Shown here one piece after another: positions 1 through 10,493 of a DNA stretch of 64,000 nt. A model generated the notes under the pieces. That model made no database searches. It saw nothing but the letters and a program-made list of their open reading frames with translations, and was not told the DNA's origin. The position numbers and the translations under genes are program-made. How positions within the stretch are numbered: the first letter of the stretch is position 1; the number at the start of each line of letters is the position of its first letter. Origin of the DNA: Mycoplasmoides gallisepticum (lineage in GTDB: Bacteria; Bacillota_I; Bacilli_A; Mycoplasmatales; Mycoplasmoidaceae); NCBI RefSeq assembly GCF_900476085.1, contig NZ_LS991952.1, positions 496,001-560,000 on the forward strand, in the 5' to 3' direction.

Positions 1-1332
1 ATGTTTAAAATTCGAGAAAAAACTAACGCTGACCATAAGGTTAAATACATCGTTGATGTTAATGAAAAGAATTGAAATGAAGCTTACCAAAAAAAGTTAA
101 ACGCAGCTGTTAAAAACGTTAAGATTCAAGGTTTTAGAAAGGGACATGTTCCCTATCAAGAAGCGATTAAACATATCGATCAGATCGGATTATTTGATCG
201 TGCGGTTAATCAGTTAGTACAACCAATCTACCTAGAATTAGTTAAGCAAGAAAAGATTAAGGATTCTGAAACAGTCCTAGAAGAAAACCCAGAAGTTAGC
301 GTAGTTGAGATTGATGATAAGAAGTTAGCATTAAGCTATAGTTTTGAAACAATTCCTGAAGTAAAAGTTGGGGACTATTTAAAGATTAACGGATTTTTAT
401 CAGAAACCCCTGTTAAGGATGAAGATGTGCAAACTGAACTTGTGCGAATCTTTAAATCAGCAGGTAAGTTAGTTGATAAAAAAGAAGGTGCAACTCTTGA
501 AAAGGGTGATATTGCCTTCTTAGATTTCTCTGGTGAGATTGATAATAAAGCGTTTGAAGGTGGTAAGGCGAAAAACTACGAATTAGAGATTGGTTCTAAT
601 TCGTTCATTCCTGGATTTGAAGATCAAATGGTGGGAATGAAGGTTGGTGAAAAACGTGATTTAAACTTAACGTTTCCCAAAGATTATCACGAAAAAACTT
701 ATGCTGGTAAACCAGTATTATTCAAGGTTAAATTAAATTCAATTAAAGAAGTTCAGTTGCCAGAGATGACTGTTGAAAAACTGAACGAGTTGATGAAAAC
801 TCAATACAAGAATCTTGATGAAGCAAAAGAAGATATCAAAAAGCGCATGGATCGAAATCAACAAGAACATGCCAACCAAATGAACACGATGTTACTAACC
901 CAATTTGCTAATGAAGATTGTCAGTTCTCACATATCCCTAAAAGCTTACTTGATCGCGAAGTAAACTTACTTTACCAACAGTTTGCAAATCAGATGCAAC
1001 AGATCAAAATGAGCGTTGAAGACGCACTAAAGATCCAAAACCAAACTAAAGAACAACTTTATCAAAGACTAACAGAACAAGCTACTAGAGCAATTAAATT
1101 AGTTTTAGTTTTAGAAGAGATCGGTGATCTTGAAAAGATCAGTGTTTCTGAAGCTGAGATCAATCAAGAGATCGAAGAACGCATCAAAGAGATCTCTAAT
1201 AATCAAGAACTACCAAAAGAGCAGTATGATGCGATCAAAAATTACTTTGTAACCCAAAAAGAACTGATTGAATCAATGTTAACTAATAAGAAAGTTGTTG
1301 ATTTAATCATCAAAAAAAATCTAGCTCGATAA
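1..1332 (+). CDS. tig: Trigger factor, ribosome-associated chaperone and peptidyl-prolyl isomerase
   Basis: A 443-aa protein if the TGA near base 74 is Trp. The N-terminal part has the ribosome-docking signature (GFRKG at about residues 45-49). The middle (about 150-240) is an FKBP-type PPIase domain, with the motif FIPGFEDQMVGMKVGEKRD, and the rest is the helical chaperone arm. Trigger factor binds near the ribosomal exit tunnel and shields nascent chains. The first base of the window is the A of the ATG, which gives a normal N-terminus for the family, so the gene is probably complete; its promoter lies outside the window. It is followed 14 nt later by the CIRCE element of lon, so the two genes are regulated separately although both act in protein quality control. 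Confidence 0.96.
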
Positions 1333-1346
1333 TCACTTAAACCTAA

Positions 1347-1373
1347 TTAGCACTTGAATTCTTAGAGTGCTAA
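1347..1373 (+). promoter_or_regulatory. CIRCE element (HrcA operator) upstream of lon
   Basis: TTAGCACTT, nine bases, then GAGTGCTAA. This is an inverted repeat with one mismatch from the TTAGCACTC-N9-GAGTGCTAA consensus. It sits just upstream of a TATAAT box, about where the -35 would be, so HrcA binding there would block lon transcription. CIRCE control of lon is known in mollicutes; binding here is inferred. Confidence 0.93.
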
Positions 1374-1382
1374 TTATTATGG

Positions 1383-1388
1383 TATAAT
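1383..1388 (+). promoter_or_regulatory. -10 box of the lon promoter
   Basis: Perfect TATAAT (in GGTATAATATT) 48 nt before the lon ATG and 10 nt after the CIRCE element. No clear -35 is visible, which is usual in mycoplasmas. Confidence 0.75.
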
Positions 1389-1435
1389 ATTATTTAGATA
1401 GTTTTGCTTGAAAGGAAGATAACACAGATAAACTC

Positions 1436-3874
1436 ATGGCAACATCAAAATCAGTGCAAAAAGCACCCTTATTAATCTCACGTAAGATGGTTGTATTTCC
1501 TTACAACCAATACGTTTTAAGCATTGGTCGAGCGCGATCAATGAAACTTATTAAAAAGATCAAAGCTCAACTTATTGAAGAATCAAAAAAGATGAAGTCA
1601 GGCCAAGCTAAAAAAGAGTTTGAAAAGATTTTGGTTGTTGTCCAAAAGAACGATAACATTGACAAGCCAACAGTTAGTGATATCTACAAATACGGAACTT
1701 TATGTGAGATAACTAGAATTAATGAAGAGGTTGATCAAGAAACGGGTGAACTGACTTATGAAGTTTCAATCCGTGGGATTGAAAGAATTAAGATTAGTAC
1801 ATCAAGTCTAAAAAACGTTTCACTAGAAGATTATATCGACCCAATTAGTTATTCGATCTGCAAAACTTATTTATCAATTAAACCTGATGAATTGTGAGAC
1901 ACAATTCAAAAAGAAGGTGTATTTGATGAAGCTGATCTAAAAGAGATGGCAAAAACTGATCTAACAACAAGAGAGTTAGATAAGATCTCATTAAGTCTAG
2001 CAGCTAATGCTAATGCCACTTTTGGTTCTGAACTATTATCAGAACATAATAAACAAGCGATCTTGGAACGTGATGATATTAAAGAACGTTTTGATCTTTA
2101 CTTTAAGATCTGAAGAAAGATCCAATCTAATATCAAAGCTAACGAACGTAACGAAGATATTAAACAAGTTGAACGAATGATCGAGCTGAAGATGAAAAAG
2201 CAGCTGACCAAACAACAAAATGAATATTATCTTCGTGAAAAACTAAAAACGATTAAAGAAGAGCTTGGTGATATCACCAATAAAGAAGATGATGTTGAGT
2301 CAATCCGAGCTAAGATTAAAGCTAATCCTTACCCTCAACACATTAAGGATCGAATCTTAACTGAAATTAATCGTTATGAAGCAACCGCTCCCCTTTCTCA
2401 AGAAGGCAATGTCATTAAAACTTATTTAGATTGATTAATCAACTTACCTTGATGACAAACTAAAGAAGATAATTTTGAGATTGAAAAAGTAACCAAAACT
2501 TTAGATAATAACCACTACGGGTTATCTAAAGTTAAAGAAAAGATCATCGAGTACTTAGCATTAGCGATGCGTTCAAAAAATGCTAAAGGACCAATTATGT
2601 GTTTAGTAGGTCCTCCTGGAGTGGGGAAATCATCTTTAGCTAAATCGATCGCTGAAGCACTTAACAAAGAGTTTGTTAAGATCTCACTTGGTGGGGTGCA
2701 TGACGAATCTGAGATCCGTGGTCATAGAAGAACTTATGTTGGTTCAATGCCTGGTAGAATCATCAAAGGAATGAAAAAAGCTGGGGTGATTAACCCATTA
2801 TTCTTATTAGATGAGATCGACAAGATGGGTCAATCAGTTAACCATGGTGATCCAACTGCAGCATTACTTGAAGTGTTAGATCCTGAACTAAATAACAAGT
2901 TCAATGATAACTACATTGAAGAAGATTATGATCTATCAAGTGCAATGTTTGTAGCGACTGCTAACTATGTTGAAGGGATTCCAGAAGCACTTTATGACCG
3001 GATGGAGATTATTGAACTAACTTCATACACTGAGCATGAAAAGTTATCAATCGCTAAGAATTATCTAATCCCAAGATCACTTAAAGAAGCAGAACTTTCT
3101 GATAGTGAGATCAGTTTTAGTGATGAAGCGATTATGTACATCATTAAGCACTTCACTAAAGAAGCTGGGGTTAGAAGTCTTGAACGGGTCTTAAAACAGA
3201 TCGTTCGTAAGTTCTTAGTAGCCAGTCTAAGAGATAAGAAACTAAAAAAACAAGTAATCAATATCCCAGAAGTAAAACACTACTTGAAAAAAGAGGTGTT
3301 CGATTACACCCAAAAAGATGAATTCTCAATCCCTGGGATCGTTAATGGGATGGCTTACACCCAATATGGAGGTGATCTTTTACCAATCGAAGTAAGTATT
3401 GCTCAAGGTGGTAAGGGTAATGTGGTGATTACAGGTAACTTAAAAGAAACGATGAAAGAATCAGTTAACGTTGCTTTAGGTTATGTAAAAGCCAATGCTG
3501 CAGAATTTGGTATTGATTATGAGATCTTCCAAAAAGTTGATCTACACATCCACGTACCAAGTGGTGGGATTCCAAAAGATGGTCCAAGTGCAGGGACAGC
3601 ACTAACAACAGCGATCATCTCAGCGTTCACCAATAAAAAGGTAAGCCCATCAGTAGCAATGACTGGTGAAATCACTTTAAGAGGTAAGGTTTTACCGATC
3701 GGTGGGGTAAAAGAAAAAACGATCTCAGCTCACCGTGGTGGAGTTCGTACGATCTTCTTACCAGAAAAAAATGAAAACCACCTTGATGAGGTTCCAAAAG
3801 AGATCTTAAAAGATTTAGAGATTATTCCTGTTAAGGAATACAAAGAAATTTATAAAAAGCTCTTTTGTAAATAG
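1436..3874 (+). CDS. lon: ATP-dependent protease Lon
   Basis: An 812-aa protein, continuous once TGA is read as Trp (for example at 1895). The N-terminal substrate-binding domain (about 1-300) is followed by the AAA+ module with Walker A GPPGVGKS at about 392-399 and Walker B LFLLDEIDKM. The C-terminal serine-lysine protease domain has Ser718 (KDGPSAGTALT) and Lys761 (IGGVKEKTISAHR); the spacing of 43 residues equals that of the E. coli dyad. Lon degrades misfolded and regulatory proteins in the cytoplasm. The best purine-rich ribosome site (AAGGAAG, 1412-1418) is 17 nt from the ATG, which is long, but this start gives the expected N-domain beginning. Expression should be heat-inducible through CIRCE. 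Confidence 0.97.
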
Positions 3875-3890
3875 TTAATAATAAAATTAT

Positions 3891-3927
3891 CTTGCGTTTT
3901 AATCCAAATTCGCAAGAAATTTTTTTT
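3891..3927 (+). terminator. Rho-independent terminator after lon
   Basis: CTTGCG (3891-3896) pairs with CGCAAG (3911-3916), followed by AAA and a run of T. It separates lon from the ABC transporter genes. Confidence 0.8.
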
Positions 3928-3941
3928 ATTTTATCAACCGC

Positions 3942-5891
3942 GTGAAACAACCAAAACAATTCTGAATTTACTTTGCTTTTTTAATTAAACAGATCGTCAA
4001 AAAGCCTTTTGTCTGAGCGACTTTTAGTGCTTATTTTATTATGCTTTTGGTGATCTTGTTGATCTTTCCTTTATACCAAGAAACTTCACCAGCTAACTAT
4101 TGAAATAACCCCGTAATCCACGTTTCAACCTTTTTAATTCCGGTTGTTTCGATCTTTGGGATTATGGTTGCGATGTTCTTATTTAAGGATGGGGTGGCTG
4201 ATGGAACTGAGATTATTATTATCTCCAAACCGGTCTCAAGAAAGATCTATGTTTCAGCGAAATTTTTGGTTTTAATCCTAACGTGTTTAGTTTTTAGTTT
4301 CTTATTAATTATCACAGCAGCGATCGCTAAGATTAATCCACAGTTTCAATTACAAAACATGAAGGATTTAATGTTAGGGATCTTTATTGGTAATTTCATT
4401 AATTCCTTATTTTTTGGTTCGATTTCGATCTTAATTTCATTTGGGTTATCTAAGAATAGCACAATCGTGATTGTGTTCTTAGCTACTTTTTTAATGAACT
4501 TTCAAACCCAACTATCAGCACTGTTTTTCAAGTCACCTTCAAGAGTGTTAAGTGATTCTCAACACACTTTAGTTGAGCGTTCACTCTTAACCAATAAGCA
4601 AGATCGAAATCACCAACCAGTTGGTGAAACTGTTGCCTTCCAACCAACCCCATCTGATGCTAAGCAAAATATTAAGCAACTATATGAACAAGCTGAAGCT
4701 AGCACATTTTATAACCAATCGTTTTATTTTAATTTAGGTAACGCATTAAACTCGATCTACAACCTAAACAGTTTGTCATACGAAAATAGTGGTAATATCA
4801 ACTTCTTATCAGCTAATACCAAGATTGTTTTTGAACGGGTTTTTGATCCAGATAATTTTTATAATATTGATTTCTTTCTTCCTAGACCTGATGAAAAAGG
4901 GTTGTTGCAATTACAACGGTTTAAAGTGTTCTTATCAGCCCCAACCCCTGAGAAATCATCAACATCATTTATTCGAATTAGTAACCCTCCTAGTTATAGT
5001 TACTTAAACACAGATCAAGATAGTTATACTGTAACTACTGCTGATTTTGATCTATATGAAAAGAATCCGGATAATGATAATCTATTAGCTAATACTTATC
5101 AGATCTTTTTTGATGAGGTGTTCACCTCAACTAAGAATAGTCAACAACGTTCAATCGCTTCATTATTATCTTCTTTATTTAACCAATACCTAACTGAGAT
5201 TATTGATCAAAATAACACTAACCTTAATGATCTATTTATCAAGATCTCACCAGATTTAGTTAACTTAAATGATTTATTACGTTCACCAAACTTAATGTAT
5301 CAATTTACTAAGAGTTTTGAACAATCTGATGCTAAAACTAATGAAGAAAAAGCGATCGAAGTTTACAAAAAAAGGGTGAACTTATTTTATGCTTTAAATG
5401 ATACGAACAGTTTAACTAAACTTAAACGGTTTATGACTTATTCAAACGCGATCTTACAAAACGATATTATCTTTAATCGTTTAAGATCAGATACGATCCA
5501 AAATATTATTGGTAATAGTTTTACTAATAACCTATTCTTAAGATTATTATTACAAAATTCTTTAAGGAATCTAAATTTACCTAATTTAAATTTAGATGAT
5601 CTAAAACTGATCTTTTATCAACAGATCTTTAATGAGTATTTAGCTTTATACTTAACTCAAGTAGTTAATCTTTCTCAGATTATTGAACAGATCGAAGGTA
5701 AGGGTAAAAAACAAGGTTATTTTGTTAACTTGTATCCAAGTGCGATCAGACAAGATCAGTTAAGTGATACTTATATTATCTCAAAACAACCAATCGTCAA
5801 TCCCTGGATGATCGTTCTGATTTTATCAACGATCTCGATTGCTTTATTAGGTTTATCATCTGTAATATATTATTCAAAAGACTATGCATAA
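3942..5891 (+). CDS. ABC transporter permease, ABC-2 type with a large extracellular insert
   Basis: The frame is open from GTG 3942 and encodes 649 aa with two TGA-Trp codons near the start. ATG 4041 is an alternative start, but using it would remove the first amphipathic/TM region. There are N-terminal membrane segments at about residues 20-50 and 60-80 and a group at about 100-190. A long hydrophilic loop of about 390 residues, rich in Asn, Asp and Gln, follows, then a last TM (WMIVLILSTISIALLGLSSV) near the C-terminus. This is the layout of an ABC-2 permease with a large ectodomain. It overlaps the downstream ATPase gene by 8 nt, so the two form one transporter. The substrate cannot be told from the sequence. 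Confidence 0.8.
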
Positions 5892-6834
5892 CTATAAGAT
5901 CTTAGAAGTTATTAATTTAACAAAAAAATTTAAAAGAAACCAACCTCCAGTAATTAATAACCTTAATTTTGTGGTGAAGAAAAACCAATACCATGTTTTT
6001 ATTGGTGCTAATGGTGCAGGGAAAACAACAACAATTAAAACAATTATTGGTGCTTTTAAAAAGACTAGTGGGATGATCTTAATTAATGGGGTTGATAGTA
6101 ATAATCCCCAAGCAAGAAAAGCACTAGGTTATGTTCCAGAAGTCTCAAGGTTTGCTAACACCCTAAACACATTTGAATATTTAGTGTGAATGGGGCGATT
6201 GTCTGGTTTAAATAAGTTAGCAGCTCAAACTAAAGTCAAAAGCAAACTAGAAGAGTTTAATATGATTAAGTTAGCCAAAACTAATCCCAATAAGTTTTCT
6301 TCTGGCCAGAAGAAAAAAATCATCTTAATCCAATCATTATTAAACGATCCTGAACTATTAATCTTAGATGAACCAACCGCTAATCTAGATCCTAAAGCAC
6401 GGATCGAATTTATGGATTTTATTAAGCAATTACAAAAACAATCCCAAACTTCGATCTTTATCTCTTCGCACGTATTAACTGAAGTAGATCAGTATGCTGA
6501 TAGTATCACGATCCTTGATGGTGGTAGGGTTGTTTTTAGTGGTGATCTTAATGAGATTAACCAATCAAATAACCATTATAAAAAATACATATTAAAAGTT
6601 AAAGATCAAAAAGCAGCAATCAAACTCTTAAACAAAGCAGGCTTTAATTGGATCTTTAAACCAGATCAACAAATATTTTATCTTTATTCTAGTGAACAAA
6701 CTAAGATCGATCGTTTATTACATGATCTGATCTTAGAAAAAAACCAGATCATTGAGTTTAGAGAACACCAGTTCTCGATCAATGAGATCTATGAACAATA
6801 CATTAAGATCGGTTCAGTACAAACAGCTAGATAA
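5884..6834 (+). CDS. ABC transporter ATP-binding protein, partner of the upstream permease
   Basis: 316 aa with an internal TGA-Trp at 6187. Visible motifs are Walker A GANGAGKTT (about residue 43), signature FSSGQKKKI (FSSGQ instead of LSGGQ), Walker B LLILDEPTANLD and the H-loop SSHVLTE. The C-terminal 90 residues form the accessory domain seen in CcmA/NatA-type ATPases that work with ABC-2 permeases. ATG 5884 lies inside the 3' end of the permease gene, which implies translational coupling. It probably powers export or membrane remodelling; specificity is unknown. Confidence 0.92.
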
Positions 6835-6874
6835 AAAATAAGTTAAACCAACTAAAACAGATTTAAGAAGAAGA

Positions 6875-6909
6875 CGAAATTGCAAAAACTTTGCATTTCG
6901 GCTTTTTTT
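6875..6909 (+). terminator. Rho-independent terminator after the ABC operon
   Basis: CGAAATTGCAAA pairs with TTTGCATTTCG, followed by GCTTTTTTT. A strong stem with a T run, 40 nt after the ATPase stop. Confidence 0.88.
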
Positions 6910-6985
6910 GTCTTATTGAAATCATCATTTAACTTGAAGTATCTAAGAGCAATTAATATCTGCTTATAACAAAATAAACTTGTGT

Positions 6986-7009
6986 AATAAATTAAGAAGA
7001 TAATTTATT
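6986..7009. promoter_or_regulatory. Inverted repeat, possible operator
   Basis: AATAAATTA, 6 nt, TAATTTATT: perfect 9-bp arms in the 290-nt space between the ABC operon and the decayed MaoC gene. Both arms are pure A/T, so chance is a real alternative. The rest of the space (6910-7126) shows no gene. Confidence 0.3.
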
Positions 7010-7126
7010 CTTTTAGAACAATCTTAGTTATTTTTAATTAGAGTTGTCTAGATCAACGCGATGATTTAATTAAAAAAAACTGAGATTAAAAAAAGATAAA
7101 TTATTAGAAAAGACGAGGACATAATT

Positions 7127-7660
7127 ATGAGTGATACATCTAAATAAGACGTTATAAAAAGTTGGTGAAAACCGCTACCGTGAAACAACAGGTTTATATT
7201 ATGGAGATTTTAATGTGGGTGATGTTTTTGAACACCGCCCTGGTAGAACAGTATTAGATGTTGATAATGTTTGATTCACATTATTAACATTAAATCCCCA
7301 ACAAGTGCATTTTGACCAGCACTATGCTGATAAAACTGAATGAAAGAAACTATTAGTTGATTCAACATTTACATTAGCTCTTGTAACAGAGATGTCAGTA
7401 AACTCAATTAGTGGTAAGGTTGTGGCTAATCTAGGTTGAGACAAAGTAAGATTAACCAACCCAGTATTTGCAGGTGATATGATCTATGCTGAATCAACAA
7501 TTCTTTCAAAGCGTGAATCAAAAAGCCGTCCAATCCAAGGGATCGTTACTGTTCTAACACGTGAATTAATCAAGACAATAAAGAAGTTATTAGCTTCAAA
7601 AGAACTGTATTAGTTCACAAACGTGATAACAATACGATTGAAGACAAGACTAATTATTAA
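7127..7660 (+). pseudogene. Decayed MaoC-type acyl-CoA hydratase (itaconyl-/mesaconyl-CoA hydratase-like)
   Basis: A ribosome site (GAGGA) precedes ATG 7127, but TAA follows after six codons and the frame shifts near 7160. The long middle part (7161 to about 7565, TGA read as Trp) encodes a MaoC hot-dog domain: LYYGDFNVGDVFEHRPGRT, DNVWFTLLTLNPQQVHFD and NPVFAGDMIYAES. A second shift near 7565 restores NQDNKEVISFKRTVLVHKR and a natural TAA at 7658. So at least two frameshifts and one stop break a gene of about 175 codons. The HFD and FAGD segments are typical of the MaoC subfamily that includes itaconyl-CoA and mesaconyl-CoA hydratases. Its partner is the CoA-transferase remnant 32 nt downstream. 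Confidence 0.85.
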
Positions 7661-7692
7661 GATTTTCTTTATTAAGGATTTTGGTTAAAAAT

Positions 7693-9004
7693 ATGAATGA
7701 CGTACAAGCCCTATATAAGCAAAAGTTAACAACCGCTGATAAAGCGATTGAATTAATCAAAGACAAAACTGGTTTTGCTTTCCCAATGCATTTTATGCAA
7801 CCAAAAGGTCTTTTTGAAGCACTTGCTAATAAAGCTAGAAAAGGTGGTACACAAGACTAGATGCATATTACTTCTCTTCAAGAGAATATGCAAGAAATAG
7901 TATTTTAGACTGAGATTTAAATAAGATTATCGTTCCTCACTCATTCTTTATTAGTGATATTGAAAGAAAGATCAATGTCAAAATTGATTCAGAAAAAGGT
8001 GAAAAAAGAGTGATGTTTCACCCATGCCACTTCTCTCAGGCGCCAAAGATATTTACTGAAGTTATTAAACCAGATACGTTCATTACGATGGTTTCACCAA
8101 TGGATAAATTTGTTAGGATTATCTAATGACTATGCTAGTGCACTAGTTAAGAATGTTAAAAACCTAATCGTTGAAGTAAATGAAAACGCGCCATACATAT
8201 ATGGGTCTGAAAACGTAATCCAAGTTTCACAAGTAGCAGCGATCGTTGAAAATAACGTGCCTTTATTAGAGATGCCAGATACTGAACCTAAAGAAAAAGA
8301 GATCAACATTGCTCAAACGATCGCTAATATGGTTCCAGATGGTGCTACGATCGAAATGGGTGTTGGTGGTTTACCTAACTTAGTTTGTGAAAAACTAAAA
8401 AACCACAATGATTTAGGAATCCATACTTAAGTTTTAACAAAAGAATGATCCACCTAATCCAAGCGGGTGCTATAACAAATAAGAAGAAAATATTAACAAA
8501 GGTAAATCTGTTTATACGTTTGCAATCGGTGATAAAGAGATGTATGAGTTATTAGACCGTATCCCAACCCTTTCAAGTTATCCTGTTGATTATGTAAACG
8601 ACCCTTCAGTAATCGCTAAAAACGATAATGTCGTAAGTATTAACTCAACGATCGAAATCGATCTAACTGGAGCATGTAATGCTAAACACTTAAAAGGTCA
8701 TCAATACTCAGTTTCTGGTGGGCAACTAGACTTTGTTAGAGGGGCATATTTATCTAAAAATGGTAAATCAATTATCGCTTTAACATCAAGAACATCTAAT
8801 CAAAAATACTCAAAGATCGTTCCTAGATTAAGTGGACCAGTAACAACACCAAGAAACGATGTTCACTTAGTTGTAACTGAATATGGTGCTGTTAACCTAA
8901 AAGGATTATCAAGTTCTGAAAGTGCAGAAGCACTAATCAGTTTAGCTCACCCAGACTTTAGAACATAACTAACAGAAGAAGCTAAAAAATTAAACTTACT
9001 ATAA
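7693..9004 (+). pseudogene. Decayed acetyl-CoA hydrolase / CoA-transferase (Cat1 / 4-hydroxybutyrate CoA-transferase family)
   Basis: AAGGA precedes ATG 7693. Fragments in different frames together spell a protein of about 435 aa: MNDVQALYKQKL to about 7855; LDAYYFSSREYARNSILDW from about 7855; LGLSNDYASALVKNVKN from 8110; MVPDGATIEMGVGGLPN ending GIHT at 8427; then a shifted patch; then 8540-8968 with INSTIEIDLTGACN, VSGGQLDFVRGAYL and VTEYGAVNLKGLSS. There are frameshifts near 7855, 8110, 8445 and 8490. A TAA (8428) falls where the family has a conserved Glu after GIHT, and another TAA (8966) lies 12 codons before the natural end at 9002. The family moves CoA between acetyl-CoA and organic acids. 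It cannot make a functional protein as read. Confidence 0.9.
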
Positions 9005-9031
9005 AAGTTGTTAATCTAAGATAAAAGAAAA

Positions 9032-9066
9032 AATCTTATGACTAATCAAGTCATAAGATTTTTTTT
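9032..9066. terminator. Bidirectional terminator between convergent genes
   Basis: AATCTTATGAC (9032-9042) pairs perfectly with GTCATAAGATT (9050-9060), with a T run on the right and an A run on the left. It serves the CoA-transferase remnant on + and ymdB on -. Confidence 0.88.
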
Positions 9067-9075
9067 AAATAATTA

Positions 9076-9930
9076 TTAGTTGCGTTCGAAATCTGCAGGA
9101 ACTGAGAAATCTTCTTTTAAATAGTTAATTTCATCATCTTCTAGGATCTGGATTCTTTTAGCATTAACTGCTTTATTTGTTTTATCATCAAATTCCATAA
9201 GAATAGCATTAAATTGCGCACCTAGTTTAGAGACTTCTAATTTAAAACGTGCGGTTGGGTGTAAAAATTTTGTTAACACGTTTTGTGCTTTAGCACCAAT
9301 GATACTACCAAAACCAGGACCACACATTCCAACATCAGTGACATAAACCATCCCTTTAGGACTAACCCTTAGATCAGCTGATGGTACGTGGGTGTGAGTG
9401 CCCAAAATTGCTGACACTTGACCATCAAAATAAATTGCTAACGCATTTTTCTCACTTGTTGTTTCAGCATGAAAATCAACGATATGTAGATCTTGATTGC
9501 TCATCTTAACGAGATCTTCTAAACAATAAAATGGGTTAGTTACTTTAAAGTTAAGTTTTACCCCTTCACCTAGTAAGTTGGTTATTCGAATCGTTTTATT
9601 CTTAACTTTAATAACGTTAGTACCAACACCAAGATCAGCGTATTGAAAATTTTCAGGTAGATTCAATGGACGAACGATATTTTTTTGATCTTTTAAGATC
9701 TCAAAAACTTCTTTCTTAGCTCAGGTATGATTTCCCATCGTAAAGAAATCAATTCCATAGCTCATTAGTTCATCATAATGTTCTTGATTTAAACCCTTAC
9801 CGTGTGTGCAGTTTTCTGCATTAGCGATCACAAGATCAACATGATGCTGTTTAATTAGGTTTTTTAAATGTTTTTTGATGATCTTTCGACCATTATTTCC
9901 AAAGATATCTCCTAGAAAAAGAATATTCAT
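9076..9930 (-). CDS. ymdB: YmdB-family metallophosphoesterase (cyclic-nucleotide phosphodiesterase-like)
   Basis: 284 aa with an internal TGA-Trp at 9721-9723. The metal ligands of the family are visible: LFLGDIFGNNGR at the N-terminus, NAENCTHGKG, MGNHTW, DFHAETTSEK and LGTHTHVPSAD. The B. subtilis homologue hydrolyses 2',3'- and 3',5'-cyclic nucleotides and affects biofilm and mRNA decay; the role here is inferred from that. Length is normal. It is the last gene of the operon, 8 nt after the 5-formyl-THF cyclo-ligase gene, and is followed by a strong terminator. Confidence 0.92.
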
Positions 9931-9938
9931 AATGTTAT

Positions 9939-10493
9939 TTATTCCAAATTAGTAACACAAAATATCTTATCAATTTTAACGTCATGATCTTGCGCTTGGA
10001 ATTGATTATTTAGCATAAAATCATATGCTACTGATATCTTGTAATTGCTATATTTTAAATTATTAAAAAATCTATCATAGTAACCTTTACCATGACCCAA
10101 ACGAAGCTGGTTAGAATTATAACCAACAAGTGGAACAATAAATAGATCTAGATGATTATTTAATAATTGTTCGTTAACTAATGGTTGTTTGATCTGATAC
10201 TTCAGATCAAAAGAAAAATCAAGTTGTTTAATCTGATAGAAATTCATCTCATTATTATCAACTCTTGGTAAGTAGATCTGATAATCTTCTTCTAAAAGAA
10301 GATTAATTAGTTCAGATGTATCATATTCATAAAAAAGACTACTAAAGACCCCAATTTTCTGATAATCTTTAGTCTTAATAAATTGATAAACTAGTTTGGT
10401 TAGTTGTTGATCAACGATCTGTTTCTTTGGTGTGCTAGCAAATTGCTTAGCTAATTCAATTAACTGTTTTCTTACGATCTGCTTACTTTGCAT
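9939..10493 (-). CDS. 5-formyltetrahydrofolate cyclo-ligase
   Basis: 184 aa, the usual length. The C-terminal signature LRLGHGKGYYDRFF binds the substrate and ATP phosphate, and the N-terminal KQIVRKQLIELAK resembles other family members. It converts 5-formyl-THF to 5,10-methenyl-THF with ATP, feeding one-carbon metabolism; a dihydrofolate reductase is also in this window. Its ATG overlaps the end of pcrA by 11 nt, which suggests coupled translation. Confidence 0.93.
   Translation of the reverse strand: MQSKQIVRKQLIELAKQFASTPKKQIVDQQLTKLVYQFIKTKDYQKIGVFSSLFYEYDTSELINLLLEEDYQIYLPRVDNNEMNFYQIKQLDFSFDLKYQIKQPLVNEQLLNNHLDLFIVPLVGYNSNQLRLGHGKGYYDRFFNNLKYSNYKISVAYDFMLNNQFQAQDHDVKIDKIFCVTNLE

Noticed and set aside
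4789-5007. 72-aa frame inside the ABC permease gene
   Set aside because: An out-of-frame shadow of the long permease frame, with no ribosome site.
6180-6200. Apparent split of the ABC ATPase at 6187
   Set aside because: The stop is TGA, which is Trp here; Walker A and signature parts are in the same frame, so the gene is intact.
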